Source: RPQJ01 sp963754535 (lineage in GTDB: Bacteria; Pseudomonadota; Gammaproteobacteria; Steroidobacterales; Steroidobacteraceae). From it: 64,000 nt of DNA. The stretch spans positions 1 through 64,000 of the forward strand of contig CAVWGG010000016.1 in assembly GCA_963754535.1 (NCBI GenBank), read 5' to 3'. The notes beneath the pieces are model-generated. The model was not told where the DNA came from, ran no database searches, and was given only the letters and a program-made list of their open reading frames with translations. Shown in pieces: positions 1 through 10,022 of the stretch (position 1 is the stretch's first letter; every line of letters begins with the position of its first letter). Made by a program: the position numbers and the translations under genes.

Positions 1-130
1 TTAGCGGTTCTGCGAGGGGGTGCAACACGCATTTCTGCGGGGTCGACATACCGCGCTGCAGCACCGGTTCGAGCGCATCCATAGTCCAAACCCGTTGCGC
101 AAGCAGTCGGCGGGGGTTTAGTTTGGAAAC

Positions 131-144
131 GTGACCCAGATCAC
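131..144. promoter_or_regulatory. Putative CRP/Clp-type binding site
   Basis: GTGA (131-134), six bases, then TCAC (141-144) forms the perfect core dyad of the CRP/Clp family. It lies about 112 bp upstream of the start chosen for the secreted SCPU-like gene. No gene was found in 1-255. Family assignment of the site is inference; nothing shows which regulator binds. Confidence 0.4.
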
Positions 145-255
145 CCAAAGTAGCGATTAAGGCGTATGGCGACGAGACCCATTTCGCGGTCTGATGGCGC
201 CCATACAACGGGCCGGGCCGCGCAAGCGGTCCCCCGGCTCGGGACGGCGGTGATC

Positions 256-687
256 ATGCGGTCCGGGTGGCTGCTTCTCGCTCTCGTCGCGGCGCTCCAC
301 CTTGGAACCGCGCGGGCGGAAACGGCCTCGGCGAACCTGCGGGTCTCCGTCCAGGTCCTGCCCCACGCGCAACTCCAGGTCGATGCCTCACCCGTCTCGA
401 TCAGCGCGGCGGATGTGCAGCGCGGCTATCTCGACGTATCGCGCCACTATCAGCTCAGGACCAACGCGCCCGACCGTGTGGTGCTGCAACTGAATCCGCG
501 GGTTGGCCTCACGGATTCCATCGACATCCAGGGACTGCAGGCGCCGGTGCGCATGGGCGACACGAGCCTCGAGATCACGCAGCCGCTGGCGCGCGAGTTC
601 ACCCTGAATTACCGGCTGTGGCTGAGTGCCGGCGCGCTCCCCGGCGACTATGCGCTGCCCGTGCAGGTCGCCGCGCTGCTGCGCTGA
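256..687 (+). CDS. Secreted SCPU/Csu-like pilus-associated protein
   Basis: Encodes about 143 residues beginning with a clear signal peptide (MRSGWLLLALVAALHLGTARA). An in-frame ATG exists at 166, but the ATG at 256 is preferred because the hydrophobic signal follows it directly and GGCGG lies just upstream. The mature part is beta-rich with alternating hydrophobic residues, resembling pilin or adhesin domains of spore-coat-U (Csu) fimbriae. It is convergent with the pilin gene ending at 689, with one base between the two stop codons. Its role is inferred from neighbours; no diagnostic motif is visible. It could be a minor pilin or a periplasmic accessory factor. Confidence 0.6.
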   Translation: MRSGWLLLALVAALHLGTARAETASANLRVSVQVLPHAQLQVDASPVSISAADVQRGYLDVSRHYQLRTNAPDRVVLQLNPRVGLTDSIDIQGLQAPVRMGDTSLEITQPLAREFTLNYRLWLSAGALPGDYALPVQVAALLR

Positions 688-688
688 C

Positions 689-1245
689 TCAGAACGTCAG
701 CGTCACCTGCAGCGTGTCCGAATAAGTGCCCGGCACCGCGTCCTGCAATTGCGGGATGCGGCCGTAGACCGTGTGCGTAACGGTCCGCGTGCCACCGCCG
801 TTGCCGTTGCCCGGGCCGATCGTCATAGCACCCGACGCGATCACCGTACCGCCGCGTTCCCGTGCCCCAGACCTGCGAGCGGGCCGGGTCGGTGAACACG
901 TTGTAGCCCAGGCGGGCGGCGCCCGCACCCATCTGTGCGCGCAGTGGCCGTCGCCCCGTACATGCCGTTTGCAATCGCCACCGTGTAGTTCACCCGGGTT
1001 GCCGACTTCGTGGTGGTGCGGCACGTGACGGTGACCGTGCCGGCGGAGTCGTCGGGCGCAGTCGCCACCGGGTCGTAGGCCCCGAAGTTGAGGCTGACAG
1101 CGGTGATCGAGCAGTCGGCGTCCGCGCGTGATTCGCGGATGGTGCCGCAAAGCAACAGGGCGAAGCGCAGCCGTGAGCCACGCCCGCCGTCGACGGCGCC
1201 TGCCTTCGAGCGACACCCGTTGCGGTGCGCGCGTGCTATTTGCAT
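689..1245 (-). CDS. Spore coat U (SCPU) domain pilin, frame-broken
   Basis: The N-terminal frame gives a short hydrophobic signal (RLRFALLLCG) ending near ADAD, then CSITAVSLNFGAYDP and TVTVTC, the usual start of a secreted SCPU pilin. The domain continues in a second frame near 925 (YNVFTDPARSQVWG) and a third near 862 (TVTHTVYGRIPQLQ ending in TLQVTLTF, the standard SCPU C-terminus). Two single-base indels therefore interrupt one otherwise complete domain. The ATG at 1245 overlaps the usher stop and is the likely start. The product would be a subunit exported by the adjacent chaperone and usher. Conservation across all three frames argues for sequencing error or very recent loss. Confidence 0.7.
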
Positions 1246-3552
1246 CGCAGGTCACCGAGATCGGGGATGGGCTCGCTGCCTGCCGGCCGCCGTGCTTCGA
1301 GCGTGCACTGGCCGCCGTTCCAGTCGATGTGAATCCTGGTCGCTTCGCGCAGGCCTTCCACGTAGAGCAGGCCGTCGAGCGCAACGGGGAAACTCGCGTC
1401 ACCGACGTGAGCCGTCGCGCCAGCCGGGACCGGCGTGCCGTCTGCCTGCACCGCGCGAATCGTCGCAGCCAGGGCGCGCTCGACCGGAAAGCGCACGAGG
1501 GCTCCGCTGCGATAGGCCGGCGTCACGGCGATCTCGGATTGCGCGAGGCTGCCGTCCATCGGCACCTGCGTCGGGTCCAGGCTGATCGCGTTGTTCTGGT
1601 ACGGACGCAGCGCTTCGACCAGCACGCGACCCTGCGCGTCGGTGCGGCCCACCGGCTGGTTGTCGACGAACACCGTGAGTCCTTCGTAGTCGGCGACCTG
1701 CACGACCGCGAAGCTCTGGTTGAGTTGCCGGGCTGGCATCACGCCCGCGCCGGTGAAAGCCAGTGCGCCGGTTGCGCCGATTCGCACGCCCGACTGGCCG
1801 TCGCGGTTCGCGTAATCGACCGAGGCGGTGCCCGCGCGGCCCTGGTAGGCAAGATAGGCGTCCTGCCGGTCGGCGCTCGACAGGACATGCGGTAACCGAG
1901 GCCCGAACCGGCGGGCAGGTCGCGCTGCAGCGTGACGTCGCGCTTCGAAGCCGCCACCGAGCCCGGCAGCAACGGACGACTGCTGCAGGGACGCGCTCAG
2001 CGTGCGGCGGTCGCCGAGCGACATCGACCATGTCAGCAGCAGGTTCGTCTCGCCACCGTTCGACAGCGTCTGCGATGCGTACAGCCCGACGTAGCCAAGC
2101 CTGCCGAGCGCCACCGAGTAGTTGACGCCGATGGTCTCCGCCGTGTCGGCGTCGTAGTAGCTTTGCAGGCCATAGGCGAGCTGCGCGTTGCCGTACTGGC
2201 CGAGGTTGAAGCCGAGGCCGGCGAAGGTGCGCTGGCGCGGCGTGAACAGCAATTCCGCCATTCCCGACTGGACGAACGAGCGGGACGCGTACTGCGTCTG
2301 CGCGAAGGCGCTGAACACTCTGGCCGCTGCGCTCGATGCCGAATCCAGCCAGGAATCCGGCGCCGCTGGAGTCGCCGCCTGCGGCGAGCTGCGTCGTCAC
2401 GATGCCGGCGTATCCCGCCTGCCACGCGGCATCGGCGCCGACGGCGTAAGTGCCGTTCGCCTGCGCTTCCGCGCGCGTTCCGGCCGTCAGCGTGTCGGTC
2501 AGGCCGCGACGGTACGACGCTACGCCGATCATGTCGCCGTAGTTGAAGCTGCGCGAACCGTAGTCCTTGCGGACGCTGCCGAGTTCGACCGAGTACTCGG
2601 CCAGGTCGTGACGCAGCAGCGAGGTGCCGGAGTAATACGGCTGCGTCAGCACCTGCTGTCGCCCGAGCGCGTCGGTGACCACGACCTGCAGCTGTCCCGC
2701 GCCCGTCAGCACCGGCAGGCGATCGATCGAGAACGGGCCGGGCGGCACTTGTTCGCTGGCGATCGGCCGGCCATTCACGAAGATGTCCACGGTGGACGGC
2801 ACGACGGCTTCGCCCTCGGCCGCGAGCAGCGGCGTCGTCACGAGCATCGGCTGCGTGCTGAAGTTGGTGCCGAACTGGATGCCGCCGAAACGCACCGCGC
2901 GGCCCCATGGGCCGGGCGTCGAAATCGAGTCGCCGACGCGCAGCGTCGCCATCCGCTCGGGAAAGTCACGGCTCCAGGTGGTATCGAGGCGCGCAACACT
3001 GCGCGAATCGTCTGCATAGTGCGCGACCATGGTGTTGGTCACGACACCCTGGTTGCCGAATAGCCCGAGTTCGAAGAACCCGCCGCCCTGCCCGCCGCCG
3101 TTGGACTGCTCGGCCGACACGTCGTAGTTGAGGAATGCGCCGGGACCCGTGCGAGTGGCCCTCGGGGCATCGGCGGCCGAGGTCACGCGTTGCGTCGGCA
3201 GAAACGATTTCGCCGGCAGGGTGACACGTGCGGACATGGAGGCTTCGTCGAACGCGACGATGGCGCCGATCTCGGGCCCAAGGCGGTAATAGCGTTCGCC
3301 GTTGACCTGCATGGCGCCGCGCGCAGGCGTCCTGAGACGCAGGTCCTTGAGGTCTTCCGCGCGGATCAGCAGCGTGCCGTCGACGTCGCGACGGACGACG
3401 AGGCTGACAGCCTCGGGTTGATCGTTGACGTGCAGTTCGACGATGACTTCCGCGAATGGCTCGGCAGCCGCCGCTTCAGGTCCCTGCGCGGCGATGGCGG
3501 GCGCACCTGCAGCCAACAGCAGGATCGCGGCGATGCACGGGCGCAGGCGCAC
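1236..3552 (-). CDS. Fimbrial outer-membrane usher (FimD/PapC-like), frame-broken
   Basis: A signal peptide (MRLRPCIAAILLLAAGAPAIA) is followed by usher sequence including STVDIFVNGRPIASEQVPPG, FSIDRLPVLTGAGQLQVVVTD and SRSFNYGD, typical of the plug and beta-barrel of SCPU-type ushers. The C-terminal part carries VFVDNQPVGRTDAQGRVLV and the end region GQCTLEARRP. It reads in one frame from 3552 to about 2320, a second from there to 1236, with a short third-frame stretch at about 1955-1885, giving three indels. The total of about 770 residues is normal for the family. It starts four bases after the chaperone stop and would assemble the SCPU subunits across the outer membrane. Confidence 0.82.
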
Positions 3553-3556
3553 GGGT

Positions 3557-4321
3557 TCAGTCCGCCGTGAGCGTCAACTCCGTCGCGAACGAGCCTCGAT
3601 CGGTGGTTCCCTCCAACCGATACGGTCCAGCCTTCCCGGGGCTGGCCGCGGACTTCGCATTCGGACGGGTATTGTTGTTGTCGTCGAATGACCACTGGCG
3701 GACCGCTCCGGGCAGCACGTAGCTGAGACTCGGCTGCTCGAGTGCCTGCGCGGAGCCATCGGCGGTCTTCAAGGCAAAATGATGGATGCGCGCATGAGCC
3801 GCGCCGTCGTTGCGGGCGGTGACGGACAGTTTGCCGCTGGCGTCGCGGTTGGCAGCCCAGGTCACCTGCGGTTCGGCCGGCGCGGTCGGAGCCACGAAAA
3901 TCGGTACGCTCAGCTTGAGCGCGACCTGCAGTCCGACGAAGCCCGGGCTCGCGGCCTGCGGGACTTCCTGGACGATCAGGCGATAGGAAAGCTCGCGCGC
4001 CGGGTCGATGCTGCGGCGCAGGGCCACGCGGACCAGCTGCGAGCCACCTGGCTGCAGCGTAAATACCGCTGGCGAAATCAAGAGGTCGCGGGAAGGGATC
4101 AAGGCATCCTGCCCTCCTTCCTGTGACCATGCCATTCCCTGGGTTTGAATCACGACCGGTGTGGCGTCCTCGTTCCTGACGGTGAGGGCAGCCGTGCCGG
4201 ATGTCTCGGTGAAGTCGACGCGCAGCGGCGAGATCGAGAATGATCCCGCCACGGCCGGCGCTGACAGGGCGAAGAGCGCTGCCAGGCCGGTCACTGCGGA
4301 TATGAACTTGCTCGCCTGCAC
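3557..4321 (-). CDS. Periplasmic fimbrial chaperone (PapD-like, Csu type)
   Basis: An intact 254-residue protein with a signal peptide ending near APAVAGSF. The first immunoglobulin-like domain starts FSISPLRVDFTETSGTAALTVRNE, and RRSIDPARELSYRLIVQEVP matches the conserved strand and linker of pilus chaperones. The second domain contains KLSVPIFVAP and ends FATELTLTAD. These proteins bind pilin subunits in the periplasm by donor-strand complementation and deliver them to the usher. The start appears to be GTG at 4321, nine bases after the upstream pilin stop. Unlike its neighbours it has no frame break. Confidence 0.85.
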   Translation of the reverse strand: MQASKFISAVTGLAALFALSAPAVAGSFSISPLRVDFTETSGTAALTVRNEDATPVVIQTQGMAWSQEGGQDALIPSRDLLISPAVFTLQPGGSQLVRVALRRSIDPARELSYRLIVQEVPQAASPGFVGLQVALKLSVPIFVAPTAPAEPQVTWAANRDASGKLSVTARNDGAAHARIHHFALKTADGSAQALEQPSLSYVLPGAVRQWSFDDNNNTRPNAKSAASPGKAGPYRLEGTTDRGSFATELTLTAD

Positions 4322-4330
4322 GGGTACGGC

Positions 4331-4831
4331 TCAGTACGTGACCGTGACCGTGATCGAGTCGTGTAGTTGCCGACGGCGCGCCCTGGTTGAACACGTTGTC
4401 CGGCAGCTGGCCGAACACGGTGTGCGTCTCGCACTGGCTGCCGACATGCCCGTGCCGGTGCCGCGGGACGATGCTCGTGCTGAGGGTGCCGTCACCCCAG
4501 ATCGTGGTCGCCGCCGCTGTCGTGTACAGGTTGTACTGCAGCTTGTTCGTGCCCGTGCCGCTCAACAGGCGCTGTGCGAACGTGCCACCGCCCGTGCTCA
4601 GCGACACCCCGTACGGCGTCTGGTCGAGCAGCGCACGGTGATGTCGGCCGTGCCGGTTTTCGCGGCTGTACCGTCGTAGCCGCCGAACGCGAGGTTCTGC
4701 GAACTCACGATGCAGTTGGAATTGACGACGGCACTCACGCCAAGGGTCGTGGTCCTGGTGGCAGCCTGGGCGGTGCCGGCGACGGCCAGCAGTACGCCCG
4801 CGGCGATCGGGGCAACATAAGTCTTACGCAT
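4331..4831 (-). CDS. Spore coat U (SCPU) domain major pilin, frame-broken
   Basis: Starts at ATG 4831 with a clean signal peptide (MRKTYVAPIAAGVLLAVAG, cleavage near AQA) followed by GVSAVVNSNCIVSSQNLAFGGYDG, the SCPU N-terminus. The frame changes near 4610 (RLLSGTGTNKLQYNLYTTA, IWGDGT, HTVFGQLPDN) and again near 4375, where the expected ending DSITVTVTY and stop appear. A further compensated shift may lie near 4465. As the first gene of the chaperone-usher set it is the probable main subunit. A GC-rich indel pattern inside a conserved domain suggests sequencing error more than decay. Confidence 0.72.
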
Positions 4832-4902
4832 GAGTAGTCCTCGCGGTTGATACAGTGTTTCAGGTTCGGCTGACGCCACCGAGTCACCTCACCCCCGCGG
4901 GC

Positions 4903-4915
4903 GAATGACTCATTC
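4903..4915. promoter_or_regulatory. Small dyad upstream of the pilus operon
   Basis: GAATGA and TCATTC form a perfect 6-bp inverted repeat around one central base, about 72 bp upstream of the first pilin ATG on the minus strand. It could be an operator. No regulator family is recognised. The rest of 4832-5092 shows no gene. Confidence 0.2.
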
Positions 4916-5092
4916 CTTCGTGACGCCTGCGACCTCAGCCATGTCCGCTTGTTGTTCCTTGGATTACCAGGGACGGGACTGTGGATCGCGTGGGGCGGAT
5001 TCTCGGCGGTGCCCTGAATCGGCAGCCGTGACGCAAGTCGCGATTTTTCACGCCACTTCGCCGCGCCACTTAATTTCCGGCCAGCGCGGCCG

Positions 5093-8000
5093 CTATCCGC
5101 TGGATTTGCCTGCCAGATTGGACAGGCGAAACTCCGGGCTGCCGTAATGAACGTAATCGGCCCAGTCGACCGTGGGAATCGACTCGAGGCGCCGGCGCGC
5201 GGTGAGCACGGCACGCCCAAGCCGTTCGCCGGTCAGCATCGACTCATAGAGCGACTGTGAGAACGCGAACGCCGCGTCGTCGCCGACGGGCCAGTGCGTG
5301 CCGAGGAAATTCGCCACGCCACCCGCCAGGAACGCTTCCGCGATGCCCGTCATGGTCCGGCGCAGGCCGAACAGCCGCGCCGGCGCGGATGTCACCCGGG
5401 CGCGTTTGCGCACGCGCGCCGCTTCGCACGCGTTGCAGAAGACGAGCGCGGGCAGGTTGCCGAGGGCTGCGAGGTCGCCGCCGCGCAGCACTTCCTTGCC
5501 GTCGCAGAGCAGGCCGCCCCGGTCGGGCTCGCGTGCGTCGAAGAAAGCGTGGCCGGCAAAGTGCAGCACGTCGAATGCGCCGGTGCCCAGGGCCGCGAGA
5601 ATGCGGGCTCGCGTCGCATCGCGACCCGCGAGCACGTCCAGCGTGACGGACTTGCGGCCGAGCAACTGCTTCAGCGCGTCGCCCTCCGCCGCGGCGCCCG
5701 GCAGGTCCCGGGTCGGATCGACGATCAGCAGGACGCGCAGCGAATCGGCCGTGGTTCGATCGTCCCGCCACCGCGCAACCGACAGCGTATCGCTCGCATA
5801 GCGACGACTGAGGCCGGCTCCCAGCGCTGGATGCGTGGCGCCGATGCGCAGTACCTCCCAGGGCACGCGGGATGCCTCGCGATCGTGCACGATCACGAGC
5901 GGTCGCGTGTGCATGGCCTCGAGGCCTTCGCGCACCGTCGTCGGCAGCAACGATCGCGCGAGCGCAGTGCCGATGCGCGCAAGGTCGCGCGTCGTTGCGG
6001 CGCCGGTTTCGAGCGGCTCGATGTGTTGCAGCAGGTCGGCGCGGCTGACCGTGACGGCTCCGCTGAGCACCGCTGCCTTCGCGCCGGCCGTCAGCAACGA
6101 TGCACGGCATTCGTACCCACTGCGCCCGGTGGCCGCCATTGCAACCAGCAGATAGGCCGGATCACGCGCAACCGCTTCACGCGGGGGCGGCTTCGTGCGC
6201 GCCGGCTTTCCTGGCACGAGTTCAGGCCCGTCGACCTCGTCCACCAGCAGCGCAATGCCGGCGTCCTGGACTTTCGCCGCAACGTCTCGCGCCGCGCGCA
6301 CGAGCGCGGCGTACTTGCGCGCGTCGATTTCGCAGATCGAGATGCGGCGCACGACCCGATCCGGGTCTGCGTGCTGCAGGCCTGCGATGAATCCGCGCAG
6401 CTGCTGCTCGAGCGCCATCGCCACGGGCACGCCCGACCCCGCGCCGAAGAGCACGGTGGCAAAGTCCTCGACCTGTGTGCGGGCGAACGTGCGGACGATG
6501 TTTTCCGCGGCGAAGGCGACCGCGTCGGCGCCCAGGTCGTCGAAATCACCGAGGCCCGCGAACAGCACGAACTCCGCCAGCAGCGGCCTGCCTGCGACCG
6601 GCAGCACGAAGACCTGGCCCAGTTGCGCGGCAAACATGCGCCGCAGGGTGAGACTCACGGATGGCGCCGTCGAGGGCGACGTCGATCGCGGCGGCTGGGC
6701 CTGAAGGGTCGACGTTGCGAAACACGCCGAGCACCAGGGCCCGGGCGCTGGCGTCCGTGATGCTGCCACGGACGAGCCGGACTTCGACGGTGCGCCTGGG
6801 GCGCGTCGGGGCCGCCTTCGTCGCGGCTCGTTGTGCATCGAACGCTCGCTCGAGCGCGGCGGGCTCCACCGCGCCGTGGAACTCCGGGGAGACGACCGGC
6901 TCCAGTAACCGCCTGCGTGCGTCGGGCGAAAGGTGTTGCCATTTCACCTTGTGCGGGGCCACGCGACGCAAGATCGTTTCGCTCACCTGGCGCACCACGC
7001 GGCTGCGGGCGCGCGAGGCCGACGCTGACAGTCGCTTCGTCTCGCCGGTGCGCAACAGGTCCACCACGCCTGCAATGACGCGGCCATTGTTGGGCAGGCC
7101 GCCGTGCTTCTCGCCGACGTACCAGGCGCGCTCGCCCGGGCGCACGGCGAGTGCGAGCGGCACGGTGCCGTCGCCCTGCGGCGTCAGGCCGAAATCAAAC
7201 TCGTCACCGGTCGCAACCAGCGAGGTGACCGTCTCCTGCCGCACGCCCGCGATGACGAGGCAGCGATCGTCCGCGGCCGGCCAGCGTTCGCGCTCCATCC
7301 GTGCGGCCTGCAAGCGCAGGGGGTCGGGTCGCAGTGCGTCGTTCGGCCACGAGTTCACGTCGAAAAGGTCGTTGCCACCGGCGATGGCGGGATCGGGCAG
7401 CAGTTCGTGCAGGGCCGGCAGTGTTCGAAACACGATCCGCGCCAGGTCCTCTGCCGTGTGGCGCCGGTCGATGGCCGCCAGCTTGCGCACCGTCGGATAG
7501 ACGCCGCGCAGCGCGAGCACCGGCGCGTATGAACCATGGTTCGGCGCGCCCAGCTGGACGACGCGCAGGATGCGTTCGGTGCGCTGGCGGCCGAGTGCGA
7601 GCCGTGCGACAAGACCTCCCATGCTGTGGCCGACCAGCATGACCGGCGAGCCATCGGCGGCGGCCGCAATGCGCCGGTTGAGCGCGTCCGCGAGTTCGCT
7701 CACGCTCGCCCGCCAGTCGTAGGGATGCAGCTGCGCATCGAATCCGGCGATCCGCAGCGACAGCTTCAGCTTCAAAGTGTTGAGCAGCATCGCGCCGAGC
7801 GCGACCAGTCGCGAGCCGGCCGGCAGGGCCAGGCGAGTCAGATGGCCCGCTGCGATTTCGATCAGGTCGACCCACAGCACGTCATCGAGCAGCAGTCCGC
7901 GCGACCCGATGCGCGATCCCATCAAGCCCGGCAGCACGTACACGCGGGGACCGGGCGGTCCGCGCCGCGCGGCGGCGCGGCGCGCCAGCGCGCTCAGCTC

Positions 8001-8123
8001 GCGGTAGCCCTTGTCGCCGAAGAGTGCGGTGAGTTCCGCGCGACGTTCGCCCGTCGCGAGCAGGCGCTCGACCTCCTCGTCGTGGAGTCGATGCACGGGC
8101 AGCGCCAGGGTGGGGCCAGTCAA
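5093..8123 (-). CDS. Alpha/beta hydrolase + M17-N-like + CHAT protease fusion, one frameshift
   Basis: A predicted protein of about 1,010 residues. The N-terminal third is a lipase/LCAT-like alpha/beta hydrolase with VLPGLMGS (oxyanion region), nucleophile elbow GHSMGG and a late GDGTVP plus histidine. A middle domain (RALVLGVFRNVDPSGPAAAI to about QLRGF) resembles the N-terminal macro-like domain of M17 aminopeptidases. The C-terminal third is a CHAT (caspase-like) peptidase with LHFAGH and CNACE carrying the His and Cys. One extra base near 6655 splits the reading frame inside the middle domain. TTG at 8123, preceded by AGGGA, is preferred; the ATG at 8201 would overlap the upstream gene. 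No signal peptide or membrane segment, so probably cytoplasmic. Substrates are unknown. Confidence 0.72.
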
Positions 8124-8154
8124 CGACGACGTCCCTGTCGCGTTCGCGCCGGCG

Positions 8155-8620
8155 TCAGTGCGCAGCCGGCGGAGCGGCACCCGGCGCGCGCACTTCGACA
8201 CTGACGCCGATGTTGCCCGCTTGCTCGAATTGCAGCGTCAGCGGAAAGCGCTCACCTGCGACGAGCGGCCGCGGCAGGTCCATCAGCATGATGTGCGTGC
8301 CCTGCGGCGCGAGCACGACCGGCTTGTGCGCAGGGACGTCGACACCGTCGGTCGGACGCATGCGCGCCATGCCTTCCGCTTCCGACACGACGTGAATCTG
8401 CGTCATCCCGGCGCGCGGCGTGTCGGCGCCGACGAGCCGGTCGGCTTGCGATCCGCCGGCCAGGGTGAGGTAGACGGCGGCCACGGTCATGCCGGGCGGG
8501 GTCGCGCGCGCCCACGCAGCGCTCACGGTAACGGGCTGCGGTGCAGGGTCTGCTGCCCGGCCGGCGCGGCGAGTTCGCAATCAACAGGGCAAGCGCCGCG
8601 GCGGCCATACGGTGCTTCAT
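8155..8620 (-). CDS. PCu(A)C-type periplasmic copper chaperone, one frameshift
   Basis: The signal peptide (MKHRMAAAALALLIA) starts at ATG 8620. The mature domain lies in the next frame from about 8575: VSAAWARATPPGMTVAAVYL, then MTQIHVV, GMARMR and THIMLMDL, the His/Met set that binds Cu(I) in this family. The PCu(A)C family delivers copper to the CuA centre of cytochrome oxidase. A single indel near 8560 separates signal and domain. The gene ends 31 bases before the hydrolase-CHAT start, so the two may share a transcript, though no functional link is evident. Confidence 0.75.
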
Positions 8621-8636
8621 TTCTTCGTGCCGTCCT

Positions 8637-9518
8637 TCATCGCGCGCGGATCGTCGCGACGATGCCATCGATGGCAGCCGTGCGGGTCGTCGATTTGCGC
8701 CAGACCGCGCCGATCGTGCGGCCCGGCGCGGGCTTCACGAACGGCTTCACGCGCAACCCGCGCGCCGTGCCCACAGACGTTTCGGCGGCCAGTTCCGGCA
8801 GCAGGGTGATGCCGTGCCCGGCCGCGACCATCTGGCGCAACGTCTCGAGGCTCGTCGCGCGGTAGTCCTGCTCTTCGCTCACCCGGATCCGGCTGCAGAC
8901 TTCGAGCGCCTGGTCGCGCAGGCAGTGGCCGTCTTCGAGCAGCAGCAGCGTCTCGCCGCGCAGGTCGTCCACCTTGACGCGGTCGCGGTCGGCGAGCGGA
9001 TGCGCGGCGGGCATGGCCAGCACGAACGGCTCGTCGTACAGCGGTGCCGATTCGAGCCCGTCCATCACCACGGGCAGCGCGAGGATGCCGACGTCGATCT
9101 CGCCGGCGCGCAGGCGCTCGAGCATGTGCTCGGTCTGGTACTCGTACAGCATGAGCTTGAGCCGCGGCAGCTCGCGCCGCAGTCGGCCCACCACGTGCGG
9201 CAGCAGGTACGGACCGACGGTCGGGATCAGCGCGAGCTTGAGCGGACCGGCCAGCGGATCGCGGTCGGTCTTCGCCAGTTCCACGATGGCGTCGGCTTCC
9301 TGCAGCAGCAGGCGCGCCCGCTGCACGATCTTCGCGCCGGTCGCGGTCAGGGCGACCCGCTTGGGCTGCCGTTCGACCAGCGGTACGCCGAGGTAGTCCT
9401 CGAGCTTGCGGATCTGCGCGGAAAGGGTCGGCTGGCTGACGAAGCAGCGTTCCGCGGCCTTGCCGAAGTGGCGTTCGTCGGCCAGCGCCACGAGGTACCG
9501 GAGGTCGCGCAGGTTCAT
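8637..9518 (-). CDS. oxyR: Hydrogen-peroxide-inducible regulator OxyR
   Basis: An intact 293-residue LysR-type regulator. The N-terminal winged helix (LRDLRYLVALADERHFGKAA, SQPTLSAQIRKLE) is near-identical in style to OxyR, and the effector domain contains the peroxide-sensing cysteine pair in HCLRDQALEVC, nine residues apart as in Escherichia coli Cys199/Cys208. The likely start is ATG 9518 (MNLRDL), not the ATG twelve codons upstream. It is divergent from the Nudix gene with 71 bp between. OxyR activates peroxide defence genes when the disulfide forms. Confidence 0.9.
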   Translation of the reverse strand: MNLRDLRYLVALADERHFGKAAERCFVSQPTLSAQIRKLEDYLGVPLVERQPKRVALTATGAKIVQRARLLLQEADAIVELAKTDRDPLAGPLKLALIPTVGPYLLPHVVGRLRRELPRLKLMLYEYQTEHMLERLRAGEIDVGILALPVVMDGLESAPLYDEPFVLAMPAAHPLADRDRVKVDDLRGETLLLLEDGHCLRDQALEVCSRIRVSEEQDYRATSLETLRQMVAAGHGITLLPELAAETSVGTARGLRVKPFVKPAPGRTIGAVWRKSTTRTAAIDGIVATIRAR

Positions 9519-9589
9519 GGGGAAATAATAGCCGCAGCCTATCGGCCGGCGCAAAGCAATCAGGCCGATGAATCGCCTATACTTACGCG

Positions 9590-10015
9590 ATGGGTCCCCG
9601 ATCCACGAGGCTCTCAGCCGGTGTCGTGGTCGTCCGCCGTGAAGGCGACGACTGGCTGTACCTGTTGCTGCGCGCCTTCAATCACTGGGACTTCCCGAAA
9701 GGGATGGTCGAGGAAGGCGAGGAGCCGCTGGCCGCCGCCATCCGCGAAGTGCGCGAGGAATCCACGATCGAGGATCTCGACTTCGCCTGGGGCTCGAATT
9801 CCACGCAGACGGGGCCGTACAGCGGCGGCAAGGTCGCCCGGTATTACCTCGCGGAGACCCGGCAGTCCGACGTGAGCCTGCCGATCAATCCGCTGATCGG
9901 CCGCGCCGAGCACAGCGAATACCGCTGGGTCGACTTCGACGAAGCGCTCGAACTCGTCTCGCCGCGCGTCAAACCCGTCGTCCGCTGGGCTGCGCAGGCG
10001 CTCGCCCGCGGCTAG
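9590..10015 (+). CDS. Nudix hydrolase (Ap4A/NTP pyrophosphohydrolase-like)
   Basis: 141 residues with a Nudix box at about residues 38-60 (GMVEEGEEPLAAAIREVREE), carrying the metal-binding REXXEE core. The usual glycine near the end of the box is replaced by threonine. The N-terminal SAGVVVVRREGDDWLYLLL and DFPKG are typical of small bacterial Nudix enzymes that cleave dinucleoside polyphosphates or damaged nucleotides. It is divergent from oxyR, which makes a housecleaning role plausible but unproven. Substrate not determinable. Confidence 0.8.
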   Translation: MGPRSTRLSAGVVVVRREGDDWLYLLLRAFNHWDFPKGMVEEGEEPLAAAIREVREESTIEDLDFAWGSNSTQTGPYSGGKVARYYLAETRQSDVSLPINPLIGRAEHSEYRWVDFDEALELVSPRVKPVVRWAAQALARG

Positions 10016-10022
10016 CCTGCTG

